Assembly: GCA_028872475.1 (NCBI GenBank)
Contig: JAQYMQ010000004.1
Span: 44,482 to 108,481, forward strand
Length of the DNA stretch: 64,000 bases
Direction: 5' to 3'
DNA from: Eubacteriales bacterium
GTDB taxonomy: Bacteria; Bacillota; Clostridia; Peptostreptococcales; Anaerovoracaceae
Shown here: positions 37,814 to 47,202 of the stretch, piece after piece
Layout: the number at the start of each line of letters is the position of its first letter
How positions within the stretch are numbered: the stretch's first letter is position 1
Program-made: the position numbers and the translations under genes
The notes under the pieces: generated by a model
Told to the model about the DNA's origin: nothing
Databases searched by the model: none
What the model saw: the letters and a program-made list of their open reading frames with translations, nothing else

Positions 37814-37843
37814 AAAAAACAGGCATTTTATCACAATACCTGT
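37814..37843 (-). terminator. Terminator after the GDPD-hydrolase genes
   Basis: Minus strand ACAGGTA, 11-nt loop, TGCCTGT followed by TTTTT. It lies about 170 bp beyond the hydrolase stop and just upstream of the hydroxylase promoter. Confidence 0.65.
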
Positions 37844-38010
37844 CATTTTCATCTTAAAAATCAACCTTAGCTCTCTCACTACATGTACAGTATATAATTT
37901 AATTTACATTTTATATAAATTTTATATTGTCAAAAATTTTGTAAATTGGGTTAAAGTCGAATTTTAAATATCAAAAAAAATCAATTTTTAAATTTCAAAA
38001 TATTTAGAAG

Positions 38011-39048
38011 TTACAAATCCAAAAAATCAAATATTCTAGCATAATAGTCTGTTCTAATATAATCTACAGAATTAAAAATTTCATGTTTAGATTCTGTATA
38101 ATTAATCACCATTGTATCCGATGATTTTTTTGCAAATGTTAATTGACCCTCCGCCTTTACTAGATGATCATTACCTGCGGTAAACATAATTAATGGTATG
38201 CACACCTTTTCAGCATATCGAAGCAGTTCACGATTAGCCTTTAGACTTGCACTCACCCATCCAAAAGTACCACCATACATCTGATAATATTCATTTAGCA
38301 ATCTCTGCTCAAATTGATAATCATACCTAGCCTTCGACTGACAGCTAGACTCTTTAAATATAGGCTTACCGTCGAAATAACTCTGACCAATTGACAATTC
38401 CTTCATCTTACCTCTTAACTTTAGATAAGCTATATATACGGAAATTATTGGCTTAGGTATACTTCCAGTATTCATCTCAAGCATCGGTGAACTAAAAATA
38501 GCTTTTTGAAAATAATCAGGATATTTCTCTAAAAATAATGCTCCAATTGCCCCTCCCATTGAATGCGTATATAAATACAAATTTCGATTTCCATTCATAG
38601 GAACAACAACTTGGTTTACAAATTCATGAAGATCCTCAACATATTGCTCATAATTATGTACATGAACCAAATCTAAACGATCTACAGTCCTCTCAGAATA
38701 TCCATGACCACGTTGTTCTAAAAAGAAAAATCCATAACCTGCCTCACGAAAATACCATGCCATTTCATGATATTTACCCCAAAATTCACAGAATCCATGC
38801 AAGATTACAATCACAGCTTTAGCATTTTCTGGCATTTCGTAATAGTAACGCAGCTTGCTTCCATCAAAACTTTTAAAATCAGCGCTCTTAACGACAGTAT
38901 CTCGCCAATTTTTAACTTGATTTGACATTACAGTTTGAAAATCATCTTCACCTATAATGTTCACACCATTTGACATCGAAGAAATTAATTTCTCATCCCT
39001 ATAATTTTCTATTGTTTCTATATGAAGTCTATTTACCAAAGCCCTCAA
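38011..39048 (-). CDS. Alpha/beta hydrolase, lysophospholipase/monoacylglycerol lipase-like
   Basis: A 345-residue serine hydrolase of the Hydrolase_4 type. Oxyanion segment VILHGFCEFWGKYHEMAW, nucleophile in YTHSMGGAIGALF, then acid and His near the C-terminus (AGNDHLVKAEG and ESKHEIFN). This pattern matches PldB-like lysophospholipases. The start is a TTG lying within the last 20 bases of the GDPD gene; a second TTG three codons on is also possible, so the exact start is uncertain. With the GDPD gene it forms a plausible two-step route from lysophospholipid to glycerophosphate. Confidence 0.85.
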   Translation of the reverse strand: MRALVNRLHIETIENYRDEKLISSMSNGVNIIGEDDFQTVMSNQVKNWRDTVVKSADFKSFDGSKLRYYYEMPENAKAVIVILHGFCEFWGKYHEMAWYFREAGYGFFFLEQRGHGYSERTVDRLDLVHVHNYEQYVEDLHEFVNQVVVPMNGNRNLYLYTHSMGGAIGALFLEKYPDYFQKAIFSSPMLEMNTGSIPKPIISVYIAYLKLRGKMKELSIGQSYFDGKPIFKESSCQSKARYDYQFEQRLLNEYYQMYGGTFGWVSASLKANRELLRYAEKVCIPLIMFTAGNDHLVKAEGQLTFAKKSSDTMVINYTESKHEIFNSVDYIRTDYYARIFDFLDL

Positions 39049-39775
39049 TTACCTCTCTAATTTTATCTGGATAATTACCGATTATAGCGTCAACGTCAAG
39101 CATACAACACATTTGAATATACGGTAACTCATTTACTGTCCATACGTTTACCTCAAGACCATACTCTCTACACTTTTCCATTAAACCTGGAAACTGAATA
39201 TTATAAAGTGCCGGATGCAAAGCATCCACCCCATAATCTTTCGCATACTCAGGCATATTCATAGTTCCATCCGCATACAAAAAGCCTACTTTTGCAGTTG
39301 GTTCTATCTCCTTAAGCTTTTTTACAGAATAATGATTAAAAGACGAGTAAATTACTCTGTCTTCCCAGCCACATTTATGCACAAGTTCGACTAGCTTTTC
39401 TTCAAGGTTTTCGTAGAAAACTACCCCATTTTTCATCTCTATATTAATTGTAAGTCCCGAATCTTTTAATAGATTAAACACTTCTTCCATTGTCGGAATT
39501 TGGACTCCTTTATATTTTTCATTTCCATTAAAAAAATCCAATTTTCTTAACTCTTCAAACGTAAGATCTTTTATCCAACCCTTACCTGTCGATGTACGAT
39601 CAATAGTTTCGTCATGACATACTACAAGCACACCATCTTTAGTAAGTTGCACATCCAATTCTACACCATCTGCACCCATATCGGCAGCCATTTGAAACGC
39701 TGGCAATGTATTTTCAGGTGCATATCCACTAGCACCCCTATGAGCCCAAACAAAAGGTCTTTTATTTTGTGACAT
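39029..39775 (-). CDS. Glycerophosphodiester phosphodiesterase
   Basis: Hydrolyses glycerophosphodiesters to glycerol 3-phosphate and an alcohol. The 248 residues show the family core: HRGASGYAPENTLPAF (catalytic His and metal Glu), DGVELDVQLTKDGVLVVCHDE (metal Glu/Asp and second His) and later IEMKNG. There is no signal peptide, so it is a cytoplasmic UgpQ-like enzyme. AAGGGAGAG precedes the ATG. It overlaps the lysophospholipase-like gene and has a promoter with a palindrome upstream. Confidence 0.93.
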   Translation of the reverse strand: MSQNKRPFVWAHRGASGYAPENTLPAFQMAADMGADGVELDVQLTKDGVLVVCHDETIDRTSTGKGWIKDLTFEELRKLDFFNGNEKYKGVQIPTMEEVFNLLKDSGLTINIEMKNGVVFYENLEEKLVELVHKCGWEDRVIYSSFNHYSVKKLKEIEPTAKVGFLYADGTMNMPEYAKDYGVDALHPALYNIQFPGLMEKCREYGLEVNVWTVNELPYIQMCCMLDVDAIIGNYPDKIREVIEGFGK

Positions 39776-39820
39776 ATAAACTCTCCCTTTTACAAATAAT
39801 TTTTCAATAACATAATAAAA

Positions 39821-39874
39821 TTATTATATTCAAATCCCCCTAGTGTCAATAATTCTATAGTTGTAGAATTATTG
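39821..39874 (-). promoter_or_regulatory. Promoter with overlapping palindrome for the GDPD operon
   Basis: Minus strand TTGACA (39844-39849), 17 bp, TAATAA, or 15 bp to TATAAT. The -35 begins at the edge of a perfect 11-bp inverted repeat, CAATAATTCTA-TAGTTG-TAGAATTATTG (39847-39874). A repressor bound there would cover the -35. No T-run follows it on either strand, so it is not an obvious terminator for the GPH symporter gene. Confidence 0.55.
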
Positions 39875-39931
39875 AATTATTCTTAATTAAATTTATTTTT
39901 AATCTACTCCTAGTTTGTTTGCAAATTATAT

Positions 39932-41398
39932 TTAAATATTTCCTTTATTCCAAAGTTCATCGTAAGCAAAACCTGTAACTTCTTCACATATTCTCTTTTC
40001 TTCATCTGTCGCAACAGAATCATCCTCACCCTTTCTTCTAGCAATTTCCTTATGGATGACATCAAATTCTTTTTCTGACATAGGAAACTTATACCCGAAA
40101 ATAAGAAGGGCAACAACTAAAATTACCGGCATTAAAATATATATCCAAGCTATACCTGACTGAGTAAAGACTGCTTGTCTTTCTCCAATCTGTGCAATAG
40201 AAGCGTCATATCCGACAATCGACAATAGTATCCCAATCATTCCTGAAGATAATCCTGCAGAAATCTTTCGAGCAAACGTCGCCATACCTGAAACAGTTCC
40301 CGGACGACTAACTGATGTAATCAACTCATCAACATCAGGCATATCCGCCATAATAGCGAATATTGAAGTCAATGTCGCCGCATTACCAATACCTATACCT
40401 GCCGTGCATATTAAAATCGGAATCATCGCAGCTCCCTCAAACGAGAAGAACACTAATCCTAAAGTTGATATAATACGAATCGGCGAACCGATAAGAATTG
40501 TCATTCTCTTTGACGTCTTAGTCATAACAGGTCCCCAAATCAACATTCCAATAAGCTGTGAAACAATGAGAACACCCATCAAAATAGTAAGCATTCCATC
40601 TTGATATCTATTTAACACGACGTCTACATAATAGATAGCCATACCAGATACAAAATCTGTCGCGCACTGTCCAGTTAAATAAATTCCAATAAATAATCTA
40701 AATGATCTACTTTTAAATACACCAACAGCCTGCCTAAAACTATCCTTTATTGGTACAACAACTGGTTCTTTATCCTTTTCCCAAGTTCCAACAAAAGTAA
40801 CCAAAGAAGTAATTAAAAATAAAAAACCAAATAAAATTGCACAAGTCAAATATGCTGTTGAATTTGTATTGTCTTTTATCATAAAAGTAGGCACTAGACC
40901 ACAAACCATTGACCCTAGTGTAGACCATATCATTCTAACATTTGAAAATTTTGAACGAACAACATAATCTTCCACCATATCTGGAAGCAATCCACCATAA
41001 GGGACCATCAAAACAGTAAATCCTGTTGAAAATAGGCAATACATCACCATATAAAAAGCGACCTCAGCTCCTACCGACGCAGCACTAAAAGGCAGCCACA
41101 TAAGGACAAATGTAATTGATGAAAGAAATGCACCAATTAAAATATAAAATCTCTTTGCCCCAAATTTAGATGTAGTCCTGTCAGTAATATTGCCCATAAT
41201 AGGGTCAGTTACTGCATCCCAAACTTTGCCAACCAACGGAATCATACCAGCTAAGTACGCTGGAATACCCATAGCGTTAGTCATAAATACTATAAAAAAC
41301 GCATTTATAATAACAAATGCCCCGCCGTTAAAAAATTCTCCCATACCATACATGGTCATACTCATAAAACCATGTTTATTTTTAGCTTTTTTCTCCAC
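39932..41398 (-). CDS. GPH-family sugar:cation symporter (MFS)
   Basis: A 488-residue transporter with about 12 membrane helices of the glycoside-pentoside-hexuronide group (MelB-like). Family marks are WDAVTDPIMGNITDRT near residue 60 and VPYGGLLPDMVEDY near 125. The start is a GTG (VEKKAKNKHG) with AAGGAG six bases upstream. No sugar-degrading gene is adjacent, so the substrate is unknown. It follows the terminator of the molybdenum operon and seems to be monocistronic. Confidence 0.9.
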   Translation of the reverse strand: MEKKAKNKHGFMSMTMYGMGEFFNGGAFVIINAFFIVFMTNAMGIPAYLAGMIPLVGKVWDAVTDPIMGNITDRTTSKFGAKRFYILIGAFLSSITFVLMWLPFSAASVGAEVAFYMVMYCLFSTGFTVLMVPYGGLLPDMVEDYVVRSKFSNVRMIWSTLGSMVCGLVPTFMIKDNTNSTAYLTCAILFGFLFLITSLVTFVGTWEKDKEPVVVPIKDSFRQAVGVFKSRSFRLFIGIYLTGQCATDFVSGMAIYYVDVVLNRYQDGMLTILMGVLIVSQLIGMLIWGPVMTKTSKRMTILIGSPIRIISTLGLVFFSFEGAAMIPILICTAGIGIGNAATLTSIFAIMADMPDVDELITSVSRPGTVSGMATFARKISAGLSSGMIGILLSIVGYDASIAQIGERQAVFTQSGIAWIYILMPVILVVALLIFGYKFPMSEKEFDVIHKEIARRKGEDDSVATDEEKRICEEVTGFAYDELWNKGNI

Positions 41399-41497
41399 CG
41401 CCTGCTCCTTAACTATTCATAAAACCACTGTTTCATAACAGTACTGTTAAATTTCATAATATATTTATTATATGATAAAAATCAACTATTTCTATAC

Positions 41498-41538
41498 AAA
41501 AAATCCTTTGAAAAATATTTTTTACTTTCTCAAAGGAT
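41498..41538 (-). terminator. Terminator of the molybdenum operon
   Basis: Minus strand ATCCTTTGA ... TCAAAGGAT (9-bp stem, AT-rich loop) followed by TTTTT. It lies about 150 bp after modC. The 292-bp gap 41399-41690 otherwise shows only AT-rich sequence. Confidence 0.75.
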
Positions 41539-41690
41539 GTATAAATTTTTATTTTACATAATACGGTATTTGATGAATAACAGAATAACTTAGAATAAAC
41601 AGTATTAAAATAAATAAATTAAAACAACTTTATTTATTTTAAGATATCGTCACAAATTTAATCTAGTTTGTTTAACACTTTTATTTAATA

Positions 41691-42932
41691 TTATCTAAAG
41701 AAAATCAATTTTTCATAGTTAATCTTTACTCTATTAGGAACTTGACACTCTTCCATATCATTGTTTTTTAATATAAATGAATACTGTCTTTCTGGATTAT
41801 TTACATGTGTAAAAAATATCTTTTTCTCTACAAACCCATTCAGATTACCTACAACATTAATATCTATAACGTCACTTATCTTTTTTCCAAGACTGTCCTC
41901 ATATACATTTTTATTAACACAATCATCTTCATCATATACCGGAATAATATCATAGCTTCTAATACCTATAGATTTAATATCTTTAATATCTTTAATATCT
42001 TTAATATCTTTAATATCTTTAATATTTTTAATATTTTCAGCATCTCCAGCATTTTTATCGTCATTAATTCTTTTATTTTTTTCAACATGTTTAACGATTA
42101 AATTTTCCTTGCATCCTTCAAATGTGTCTGAATGAATAGTTTTGTATTTCAAAACTTCACTTTTTAAGCGCAAATTCCATTCTGGAATCTCTAAATACCC
42201 ATCTAAAAATCTAGCTTCAAGGATATTATCCACTCCAACCAGTTTTGCTCCCGCAATTGTCTTAGGACTTTTAAAAACATCCTTAGTCTTGCCATGTTCG
42301 ACAACACAACCATCATTCACAATCAAAATTTCATCACTGAATCTATAAAGTTCTTCTCTGTTGTGAGAAACCATAATAATAGTCCCATCAAAATCTGAAA
42401 TCATAGCTTCCATTTGAATCTGCAGGGATTCCTTTAGGCTCTCATCAAGAGCTGAAAATGGCTCATCTAATAAAATAATCTTTGGCTCATATGCCATTAT
42501 CCTTGCAAGCGCTACCCTCTGTTGTTGACCTCCAGATAATTCTTTTGGCAATTTACTAGCTAATTCACTTATCTGAAACTTTTCTAGTAAATATGTAGTC
42601 TTATCCTCTTTTTGTTTTTTGTCACCCTTAGCAATGATATTAATATTTTCTCTAACCGACATAGTTGGAAAAAGAGCATAATTTTGAAACATATACGCTA
42701 CATTGCGGTCTTGTGGCTTAACATTAATCTTTTTTTCTTGACTAAACACTTCATCATTATCTAGAGAAATTGCCCCAAAATCAGGGGTATAAATCCCTGC
42801 AATACACTTAAGAAGCATACTCTTTCCCGCACCAGATGCACCCAAAACACCAATACGCTTTGAATTGCTAGAAAATGAAATATACATATTAAAATTGTCC
42901 AACTTCGATTTGATATTTACATCTATAGCCAT
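41691..42932 (-). CDS. modC: Molybdate ABC transporter ATPase ModC with repeat-containing C-terminus
   Basis: ATP-binding subunit of the molybdate importer. Walker A GASGAGKSM (about 30-38), signature LSGGQQQR, Walker B IILLDEP. After the ABC domain (about 1-220) comes a regulatory C-terminal region unlike a normal Mop/TOBE domain, interrupted by a lysine-rich low-complexity stretch that includes tandem IKD units. At 413 residues it is longer than the usual 350. I start at MAIDVNIKSK, with GGGGAA upstream, four residues into the ORF track frame. Last gene of the mod operon. Confidence 0.9.
   Translation of the reverse strand: MAIDVNIKSKLDNFNMYISFSSNSKRIGVLGASGAGKSMLLKCIAGIYTPDFGAISLDNDEVFSQEKKINVKPQDRNVAYMFQNYALFPTMSVRENINIIAKGDKKQKEDKTTYLLEKFQISELASKLPKELSGGQQQRVALARIMAYEPKIILLDEPFSALDESLKESLQIQMEAMISDFDGTIIMVSHNREELYRFSDEILIVNDGCVVEHGKTKDVFKSPKTIAGAKLVGVDNILEARFLDGYLEIPEWNLRLKSEVLKYKTIHSDTFEGCKENLIVKHVEKNKRINDDKNAGDAENIKNIKDIKDIKDIKDIKDIKSIGIRSYDIIPVYDEDDCVNKNVYEDSLGKKISDVIDINVVGNLNGFVEKKIFFTHVNNPERQYSFILKNNDMEECQVPNRVKINYEKLIFFR
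41979..42032 (+). repeat. 9-bp microsatellite ATCTTTAAT inside modC
   Basis: Five perfect head-to-tail copies of ATCTTTAAT followed by one variant (ATTTTTAAT), with degenerate units on both flanks. On the coding (minus) strand it encodes repeating Ile-Lys-Asp. Because the unit is nine bases, slippage changes protein length without breaking the frame. Confidence 0.9.
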
Positions 42933-42974
42933 AAAATTCCCCAATATTATCTTTTAAAGTTTTCTGATTTTTAT

Positions 42975-43664
42975 TTAATTCTTCCCTTTTGTAGTAATGA
43001 TATTTACAAAATATATTATCGCGAAAGATATCAATAAAACAATAAATACCCAAATACCAGCCTTCATATAATCGCCATCATTTATTACCATGGCAATCGT
43101 CTGCGAAACTGTACCTGTCTTTCCTTGAATATTTCCTGCAAGCATTGAAGTTGCACCATACTCTCCCATTGCTCTTGCAAAACATAGTATAGCTCCTGCA
43201 ATAATACCTGGTTTAGCAACTGGCAAAACTACTTTATAGAATATTTTTCTTTCACTCATTCCAAGCGTTCTAGCAGCATAGATAAGATTTTTATCGACTT
43301 GTTCAAATGCCGCTCTTGCATTTTGATACATTAACGGCAAAGCGATAACTGTCGCTGCCAAAATACATCCTAGCCAAGTCTGTACCACCGAAATATCAAA
43401 ATTTTCAAACAAAAATGAACCTATCACTCTTCTTCTACTGAAAATTATCAAAAGAATAAAACCGGCAACCGTAGGCGGTAACACTAACGGTAAAGATAAA
43501 ATGCCGTCAACAAAAGCTCTTTTTCTTTTACTATACAGCATCGCCCTCTTTGCTAGATGGATGCCAACGAAAAAAGATATAATAGTAGCTACGATACCGG
43601 TTTTAACTGATATGATCAATGGACTCCAGTCCAAATTTTTTAGTATTTCGAGCAATTCACTCAA
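42975..43664 (-). CDS. modB: Molybdate ABC transporter permease ModB
   Basis: A 229-residue permease with about five membrane helices, the ModB-type LPLVLPPTVAGF loop near residue 60 and the ATPase-contact segment AARTLGMSERKIFYKVVLPVAKPGI. The TTG start has AGGAGA six bases upstream. It lies between modA and modC. Confidence 0.95.
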   Translation of the reverse strand: MSELLEILKNLDWSPLIISVKTGIVATIISFFVGIHLAKRAMLYSKRKRAFVDGILSLPLVLPPTVAGFILLIIFSRRRVIGSFLFENFDISVVQTWLGCILAATVIALPLMYQNARAAFEQVDKNLIYAARTLGMSERKIFYKVVLPVAKPGIIAGAILCFARAMGEYGATSMLAGNIQGKTGTVSQTIAMVINDGDYMKAGIWVFIVLLISFAIIYFVNIITTKGKN

Positions 43665-43723
43665 CTAGATTCTCCTATTTATGTCAATTATACCTATAAT
43701 TACAATACTTATAATATTTCTAA

Positions 43724-44590
43724 CTATTTAGCTGTAAAGCCGTATTTTTCATAAACTTTCTTAGCCTTGTCTGAAATTAAGAATTTATATAATTTATCAA
43801 CTGCTTTTTTCTGATCTTTAGAAAGCTCTTTATTTGTAATCTTAGCGATTGGATAAGTTATTTCTCCTGAAACTTTTTTATCAACCTTGCTGATAATCTT
43901 AACATTTTCGTTTCTCTTTACATCACTTGTATAAGCAAAACCAATTTCTGTAGACTTTTCTGCAACAGCATTTAGTACTGAACTAACATTATCCTTTTCG
44001 CTGATTGTAATTCCACCTAACGCACTTGCTACATCGCTTCCAGGAATCTTTTTGATTGCTTTGTCATCAAGCCCTTCCTTATTCAAGATACCCTGTTTGA
44101 TCATAGCCTTTCTTGCATAAAATCCTACTGGAACACTTCCATAAGCTAGAGAAATGCTCTTTGCGTTTTTGATTGTAGCAATATCTTTTACACCACCGTT
44201 GTAATCTTTATGAGCAATAATTGCTAATTGATTTTCAAGTAAATCCAATTCACTATCTTTATCTGTCATATTCTTTTCACTAAGTTCTTTAATCTCTTTC
44301 TTTGAAGCACTTAAAAAGATATGTGAATCAAACCCTTCTAAAATCTGTGTCTTAAGCTTACCGGAGCTATCTGCATTGATAACAATAGTTATATTCGGAT
44401 TTTCTTTTTCAAAATCAGCCTTTAAATCTTCCATAGCCTTTGACATACTAGCAGCAACAAAAAGATTAATTTCATACTTCTTTCCATCCAAACTGTCATC
44501 TTGATCTGACGAACAAGCTGTCATTCCAAAGCTCATAGCTACAACCAATGCAATAGTAACTATTCCCTTAATTTTTCTTAAAATGTTCAT
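43724..44590 (-). CDS. modA: Molybdate-binding lipoprotein ModA
   Basis: Extracellular binding protein. The signal peptide ends in a lipobox (FGMTAC, Cys about 26), followed by the ModA pattern NLFVAASMSKAMEDL, the oxyanion-binding NADSSGKLKTQI and AYGSVPVGFYARK. At 288 residues it has usual length. AGGAGGATTT precedes the ATG. It is 13 bp after the MOSC-MogA gene. Confidence 0.95.
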   Translation of the reverse strand: MNILRKIKGIVTIALVVAMSFGMTACSSDQDDSLDGKKYEINLFVAASMSKAMEDLKADFEKENPNITIVINADSSGKLKTQILEGFDSHIFLSASKKEIKELSEKNMTDKDSELDLLENQLAIIAHKDYNGGVKDIATIKNAKSISLAYGSVPVGFYARKAMIKQGILNKEGLDDKAIKKIPGSDVASALGGITISEKDNVSSVLNAVAEKSTEIGFAYTSDVKRNENVKIISKVDKKVSGEITYPIAKITNKELSKDQKKAVDKLYKFLISDKAKKVYEKYGFTAK

Positions 44591-44603
44591 CTAATAAATC
44601 CTC

Positions 44604-45539
44604 CTACTTTCTTGCACACTCACTTGCTGAACCTTTTAAAATTTCTAAACCGTGCTCTAAATTAGGCACTAAAAACTCCAGACTTTCACTTACCGCCTTA
44701 GGACTGCCCGGCAAATTAATAATCAAAGTGTTTTTTCTAATTCCACTAACTGCCCTACTAAACATAGCACGAGGAGTATACTGCATGGAATGAGCTCTAA
44801 TCGCTTCAGATATACCGTTAGCCAGCTTATCGCAAACTGCAATTGTCGCTTCCGGAGTAACATCTCTCTTAGCAAAACCGGTACCACCTGTAGTAATAAT
44901 CAAATTTACCTGTCTCTGATCTGCAAGTCTACATAGTTGTCTTTGAATTAACCCATTTTCATCCGGCACAATAATGCTTTCCTTTACATCAAAGCCTTTA
45001 TCTTCAAGAGCTTCTACAATAATAGGTCCACTACCATCCTCTCTTAGCCCTGCCGAACCCTTATCACTTACTGTAACAACGGCTGCAGTTAAAGGTCTAT
45101 TCGTATCAGCTTCAATCATTACAACTTCATCACCAGTTTTAATGTGTCCGCCAACCAAAACTTCTGTAAACACGCCCTCTCTTGGCATTATGCAATCACC
45201 GACTGCATGATAAATTGCACAGTGAGTGTGACATTCCTTGCCAATCTGAGTAAGCTCTAAAAGTACATCACCAATCTTAAATCTTGTACCGACTGGCATT
45301 GTTCTAAAATCGTATTCATCAATGATAATATTTTCGCCAAATGCACCAAAATCAACATCTGCGCCTTTTGCTCTAAATTCCTCAATCTTATCAAAGGAAA
45401 GCAAACTCACCTGTCTGTGCCACTTACCCGCATGAGCGTCATTTTCAATTCCATAACCTGCAACAAGCGTAGCCTCTGGAACTTCCGTCTTTTGTGTTCC
45501 CTTTTTTTCGCTTATACAAATTCCAACAACTTTTGCCAT
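44604..45539 (-). CDS. Fusion of MOSC domain and MogA/MoaB-type molybdopterin adenylyltransferase
   Basis: Residues 1-150 form a MOSC domain (YGIENDAHAGKWHRQVSLL, GAFGENI and the conserved Cys in GKECHTHC). Residues about 155-311 form a MogA/MoaB-like domain (VVTVSDKGSAGLREDGSG, TTGGTGFAKRDVTPEA and INLPGSPKAV). The second domain adenylylates molybdopterin before metal insertion. MOSC domains bind sulfur or molybdopterin; here the domain may help deliver cofactor or sulfide, an inference. AAGGAAGG precedes the ATG. It lies between moaA and modA. Confidence 0.92.
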   Translation of the reverse strand: MAKVVGICISEKKGTQKTEVPEATLVAGYGIENDAHAGKWHRQVSLLSFDKIEEFRAKGADVDFGAFGENIIIDEYDFRTMPVGTRFKIGDVLLELTQIGKECHTHCAIYHAVGDCIMPREGVFTEVLVGGHIKTGDEVVMIEADTNRPLTAAVVTVSDKGSAGLREDGSGPIIVEALEDKGFDVKESIIVPDENGLIQRQLCRLADQRQVNLIITTGGTGFAKRDVTPEATIAVCDKLANGISEAIRAHSMQYTPRAMFSRAVSGIRKNTLIINLPGSPKAVSESLEFLVPNLEHGLEILKGSASECARK

Positions 45540-45615
45540 TATCTTATCCTTCCTTATTGAATAGCCTTCTATATAGTATATTAAGCATAACTTTGAGCCA
45601 TTATTTGCTCACATA

Positions 45616-46581
45616 CTATCCGCCAATTTGAGTCATCCTCTTATTTTCTGTAATATTCTCTGTCTCTTCAAAACAATGTTTTTCAGGTTTATCCAAAATG
45701 ACATCATTTAAAACTTCATATATTTTTTCTACATCTGCTTTCTTTATAATATCCCAAAGCTCTACATTTCTATCATAACAAAGACACGCCTTTACCTCTC
45801 CGGTTGACGTCAACCTTATCCTATTACAAGTATCACAGAATTTACCATGTATAGCACTTATAAAGCCGATTGCGCCCTTAAAGCCATCAATCTTATAATA
45901 TATTGCAGGTCCGTTCCCCTTAGGTGTGACATCACACTCCACTCCATCATAAAGTTCTTTTATCTGTCCTAACAAGATATCATTAGAAACTAGGTAAGAA
46001 TCTGCACCTAGTCCAATAGGCATCATTTCAATAAATCGAACGTCAACGGGATAATATTTTGCAATTTCAATAAGTCCAAGAAAATCATCGTAATAATCTT
46101 TATCGTGTAACACAGAATTTACCTTAACTCTTAAACCTCTATCCACAGCAAGCTTTATAGCTTCTATAACTTTATCAAGCTGATCAAAACCCGTAATCTC
46201 TTTATATTTCTGTCTGTTGACAGTATCTAGACTAATATTTACTGATCTCAATCCCGCATTCACAAGTTCGTCAAGTTGTTCCTCAAGCAAAATACCATTT
46301 GTAGTTAAAGTAACCTGATTAGCTCCATCAATATCATATATTTGTTTAATTAGAGCAGCACAGTCCTTCCTTACTAAAGGTTCACCGCCTGTAATTTTAA
46401 AATTAACAATGCCTAACTTAACGGCTTCCCTACAGACCATTACAATCTCGTCATAACTCAATATTTCGTCATGCGAACATAATTCAACCCCAGCCGGCAT
46501 ACAATACCTACATCTCAAGTTACATCTATCCGTAATGGAAATTCTCATATAGTTAATATTTCTGTTATATGAGTCTCTCAA
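45616..46581 (-). CDS. moaA: GTP 3',8-cyclase MoaA
   Basis: Radical SAM enzyme for the first step of molybdopterin synthesis. N-terminal cluster CNLRCRYC (residues 20-27), C-terminal cluster CDTCNRIRLTSTGEVKACLC, and the required C-terminal Gly-Gly end (TQIGG). At 321 residues it has normal length. The TTG start overlaps closely with the moaC end, indicating coupling. Confidence 0.96.
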   Translation of the reverse strand: MRDSYNRNINYMRISITDRCNLRCRYCMPAGVELCSHDEILSYDEIVMVCREAVKLGIVNFKITGGEPLVRKDCAALIKQIYDIDGANQVTLTTNGILLEEQLDELVNAGLRSVNISLDTVNRQKYKEITGFDQLDKVIEAIKLAVDRGLRVKVNSVLHDKDYYDDFLGLIEIAKYYPVDVRFIEMMPIGLGADSYLVSNDILLGQIKELYDGVECDVTPKGNGPAIYYKIDGFKGAIGFISAIHGKFCDTCNRIRLTSTGEVKACLCYDRNVELWDIIKKADVEKIYEVLNDVILDKPEKHCFEETENITENKRMTQIGG

Positions 46582-46582
46582 T

Positions 46583-47068
46583 TTACTCGTCTACCTTTCT
46601 CGTCCAGATTCCACTCTTTCCACCTGTCTTCTTTACAAGTTTAATATCGCTTATAATCATTCCCTTATCTACAGCCTTACACATATCATAAATAGTCAGC
46701 AGACATACATTTACACCTGTTAAGGCTTCCATTTCAACACCTGTCTTACCTACAGTTTTAGCTACACAACTGGCTGTAATTACTGAATTTTCATCATCTA
46801 AGCTAAACTCAATTTCAACTTTACTCAAATTCAATATATGACATAAAGGAATAAGTTCAGAAGTTTTCTTAGCTCCCATAATGCCGGCAACTCTAGCAAT
46901 CCCAAGGACATCACCCTTCTTCATACTTCCTTCTTTAACCTTGTTGTAACATTCTTTAGACATAGAAATACTACCTATAGCCAAGGCTTCCCTAACTGTA
47001 TCCTTCTTTTCGCTCACATCTACCATAATAGCGTTGCCATCTTTATCAAAATGTGTAAATTCACTCAT
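46583..47068 (-). CDS. moaC: Cyclic pyranopterin monophosphate synthase MoaC
   Basis: Converts the MoaA product to cPMP. The 161 residues show the MoaC core: [33 protein letters not shown] (active-site His) and [28 protein letters not shown] with catalytic Asp and Lys. TTTGGAGATAG precedes the ATG. The molybdopterin synthase genes moaD and moaE are not in this window. Confidence 0.97.
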   Translation of the reverse strand: MSEFTHFDKDGNAIMVDVSEKKDTVREALAIGSISMSKECYNKVKEGSMKKGDVLGIARVAGIMGAKKTSELIPLCHILNLSKVEIEFSLDDENSVITASCVAKTVGKTGVEMEALTGVNVCLLTIYDMCKAVDKGMIISDIKLVKKTGGKSGIWTRKVDE

Positions 47069-47098
47069 TGACTATCTCCAAATCTCATCTCTGTATAT

Positions 47099-47140
47099 CT
47101 GTATAATTATCGTTATATATTTATCGCTGTATAATTATCG
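47099..47140. promoter_or_regulatory. Direct repeats upstream of moaC, possible ModE-like sites
   Basis: CTGTATAATTATCG occurs twice (47099-47112 and 47127-47140), spaced 28 bp start to start. Between the copies is CGTTATAT, identical to half of the E. coli ModE box. The surrounding 134-bp gap between the MoeA-like gene and moaC also has an AT-only stretch of near-tandem TAATAAAT. A regulatory role is inferred from position and from the ModE-like domain encoded upstream. Confidence 0.4.
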
Positions 47141-47202
47141 AGATATAAATTAATAAATTAATAAATTAAATAATTAATTATTTATATGCTTAATTATTTT
47201 CA

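Noticed and set aside
39910-40116. 68-codon minus-strand ORF at the end of the symporter gene
   Set aside because: It overlaps the GPH symporter in another frame and shows no protein-like pattern.
41805-42101. 98-codon plus-strand ORF with repeating NIF units
   Set aside because: It is the antisense reading of the modC microsatellite; the minus frame has clear ABC ATPase motifs.
47069-47202. Molybdenum-cofactor riboswitch before moaC/moaA
   Set aside because: The gap is only 134 bp, almost entirely A and T, and shows no multi-stem structure like the Moco RNA motif.
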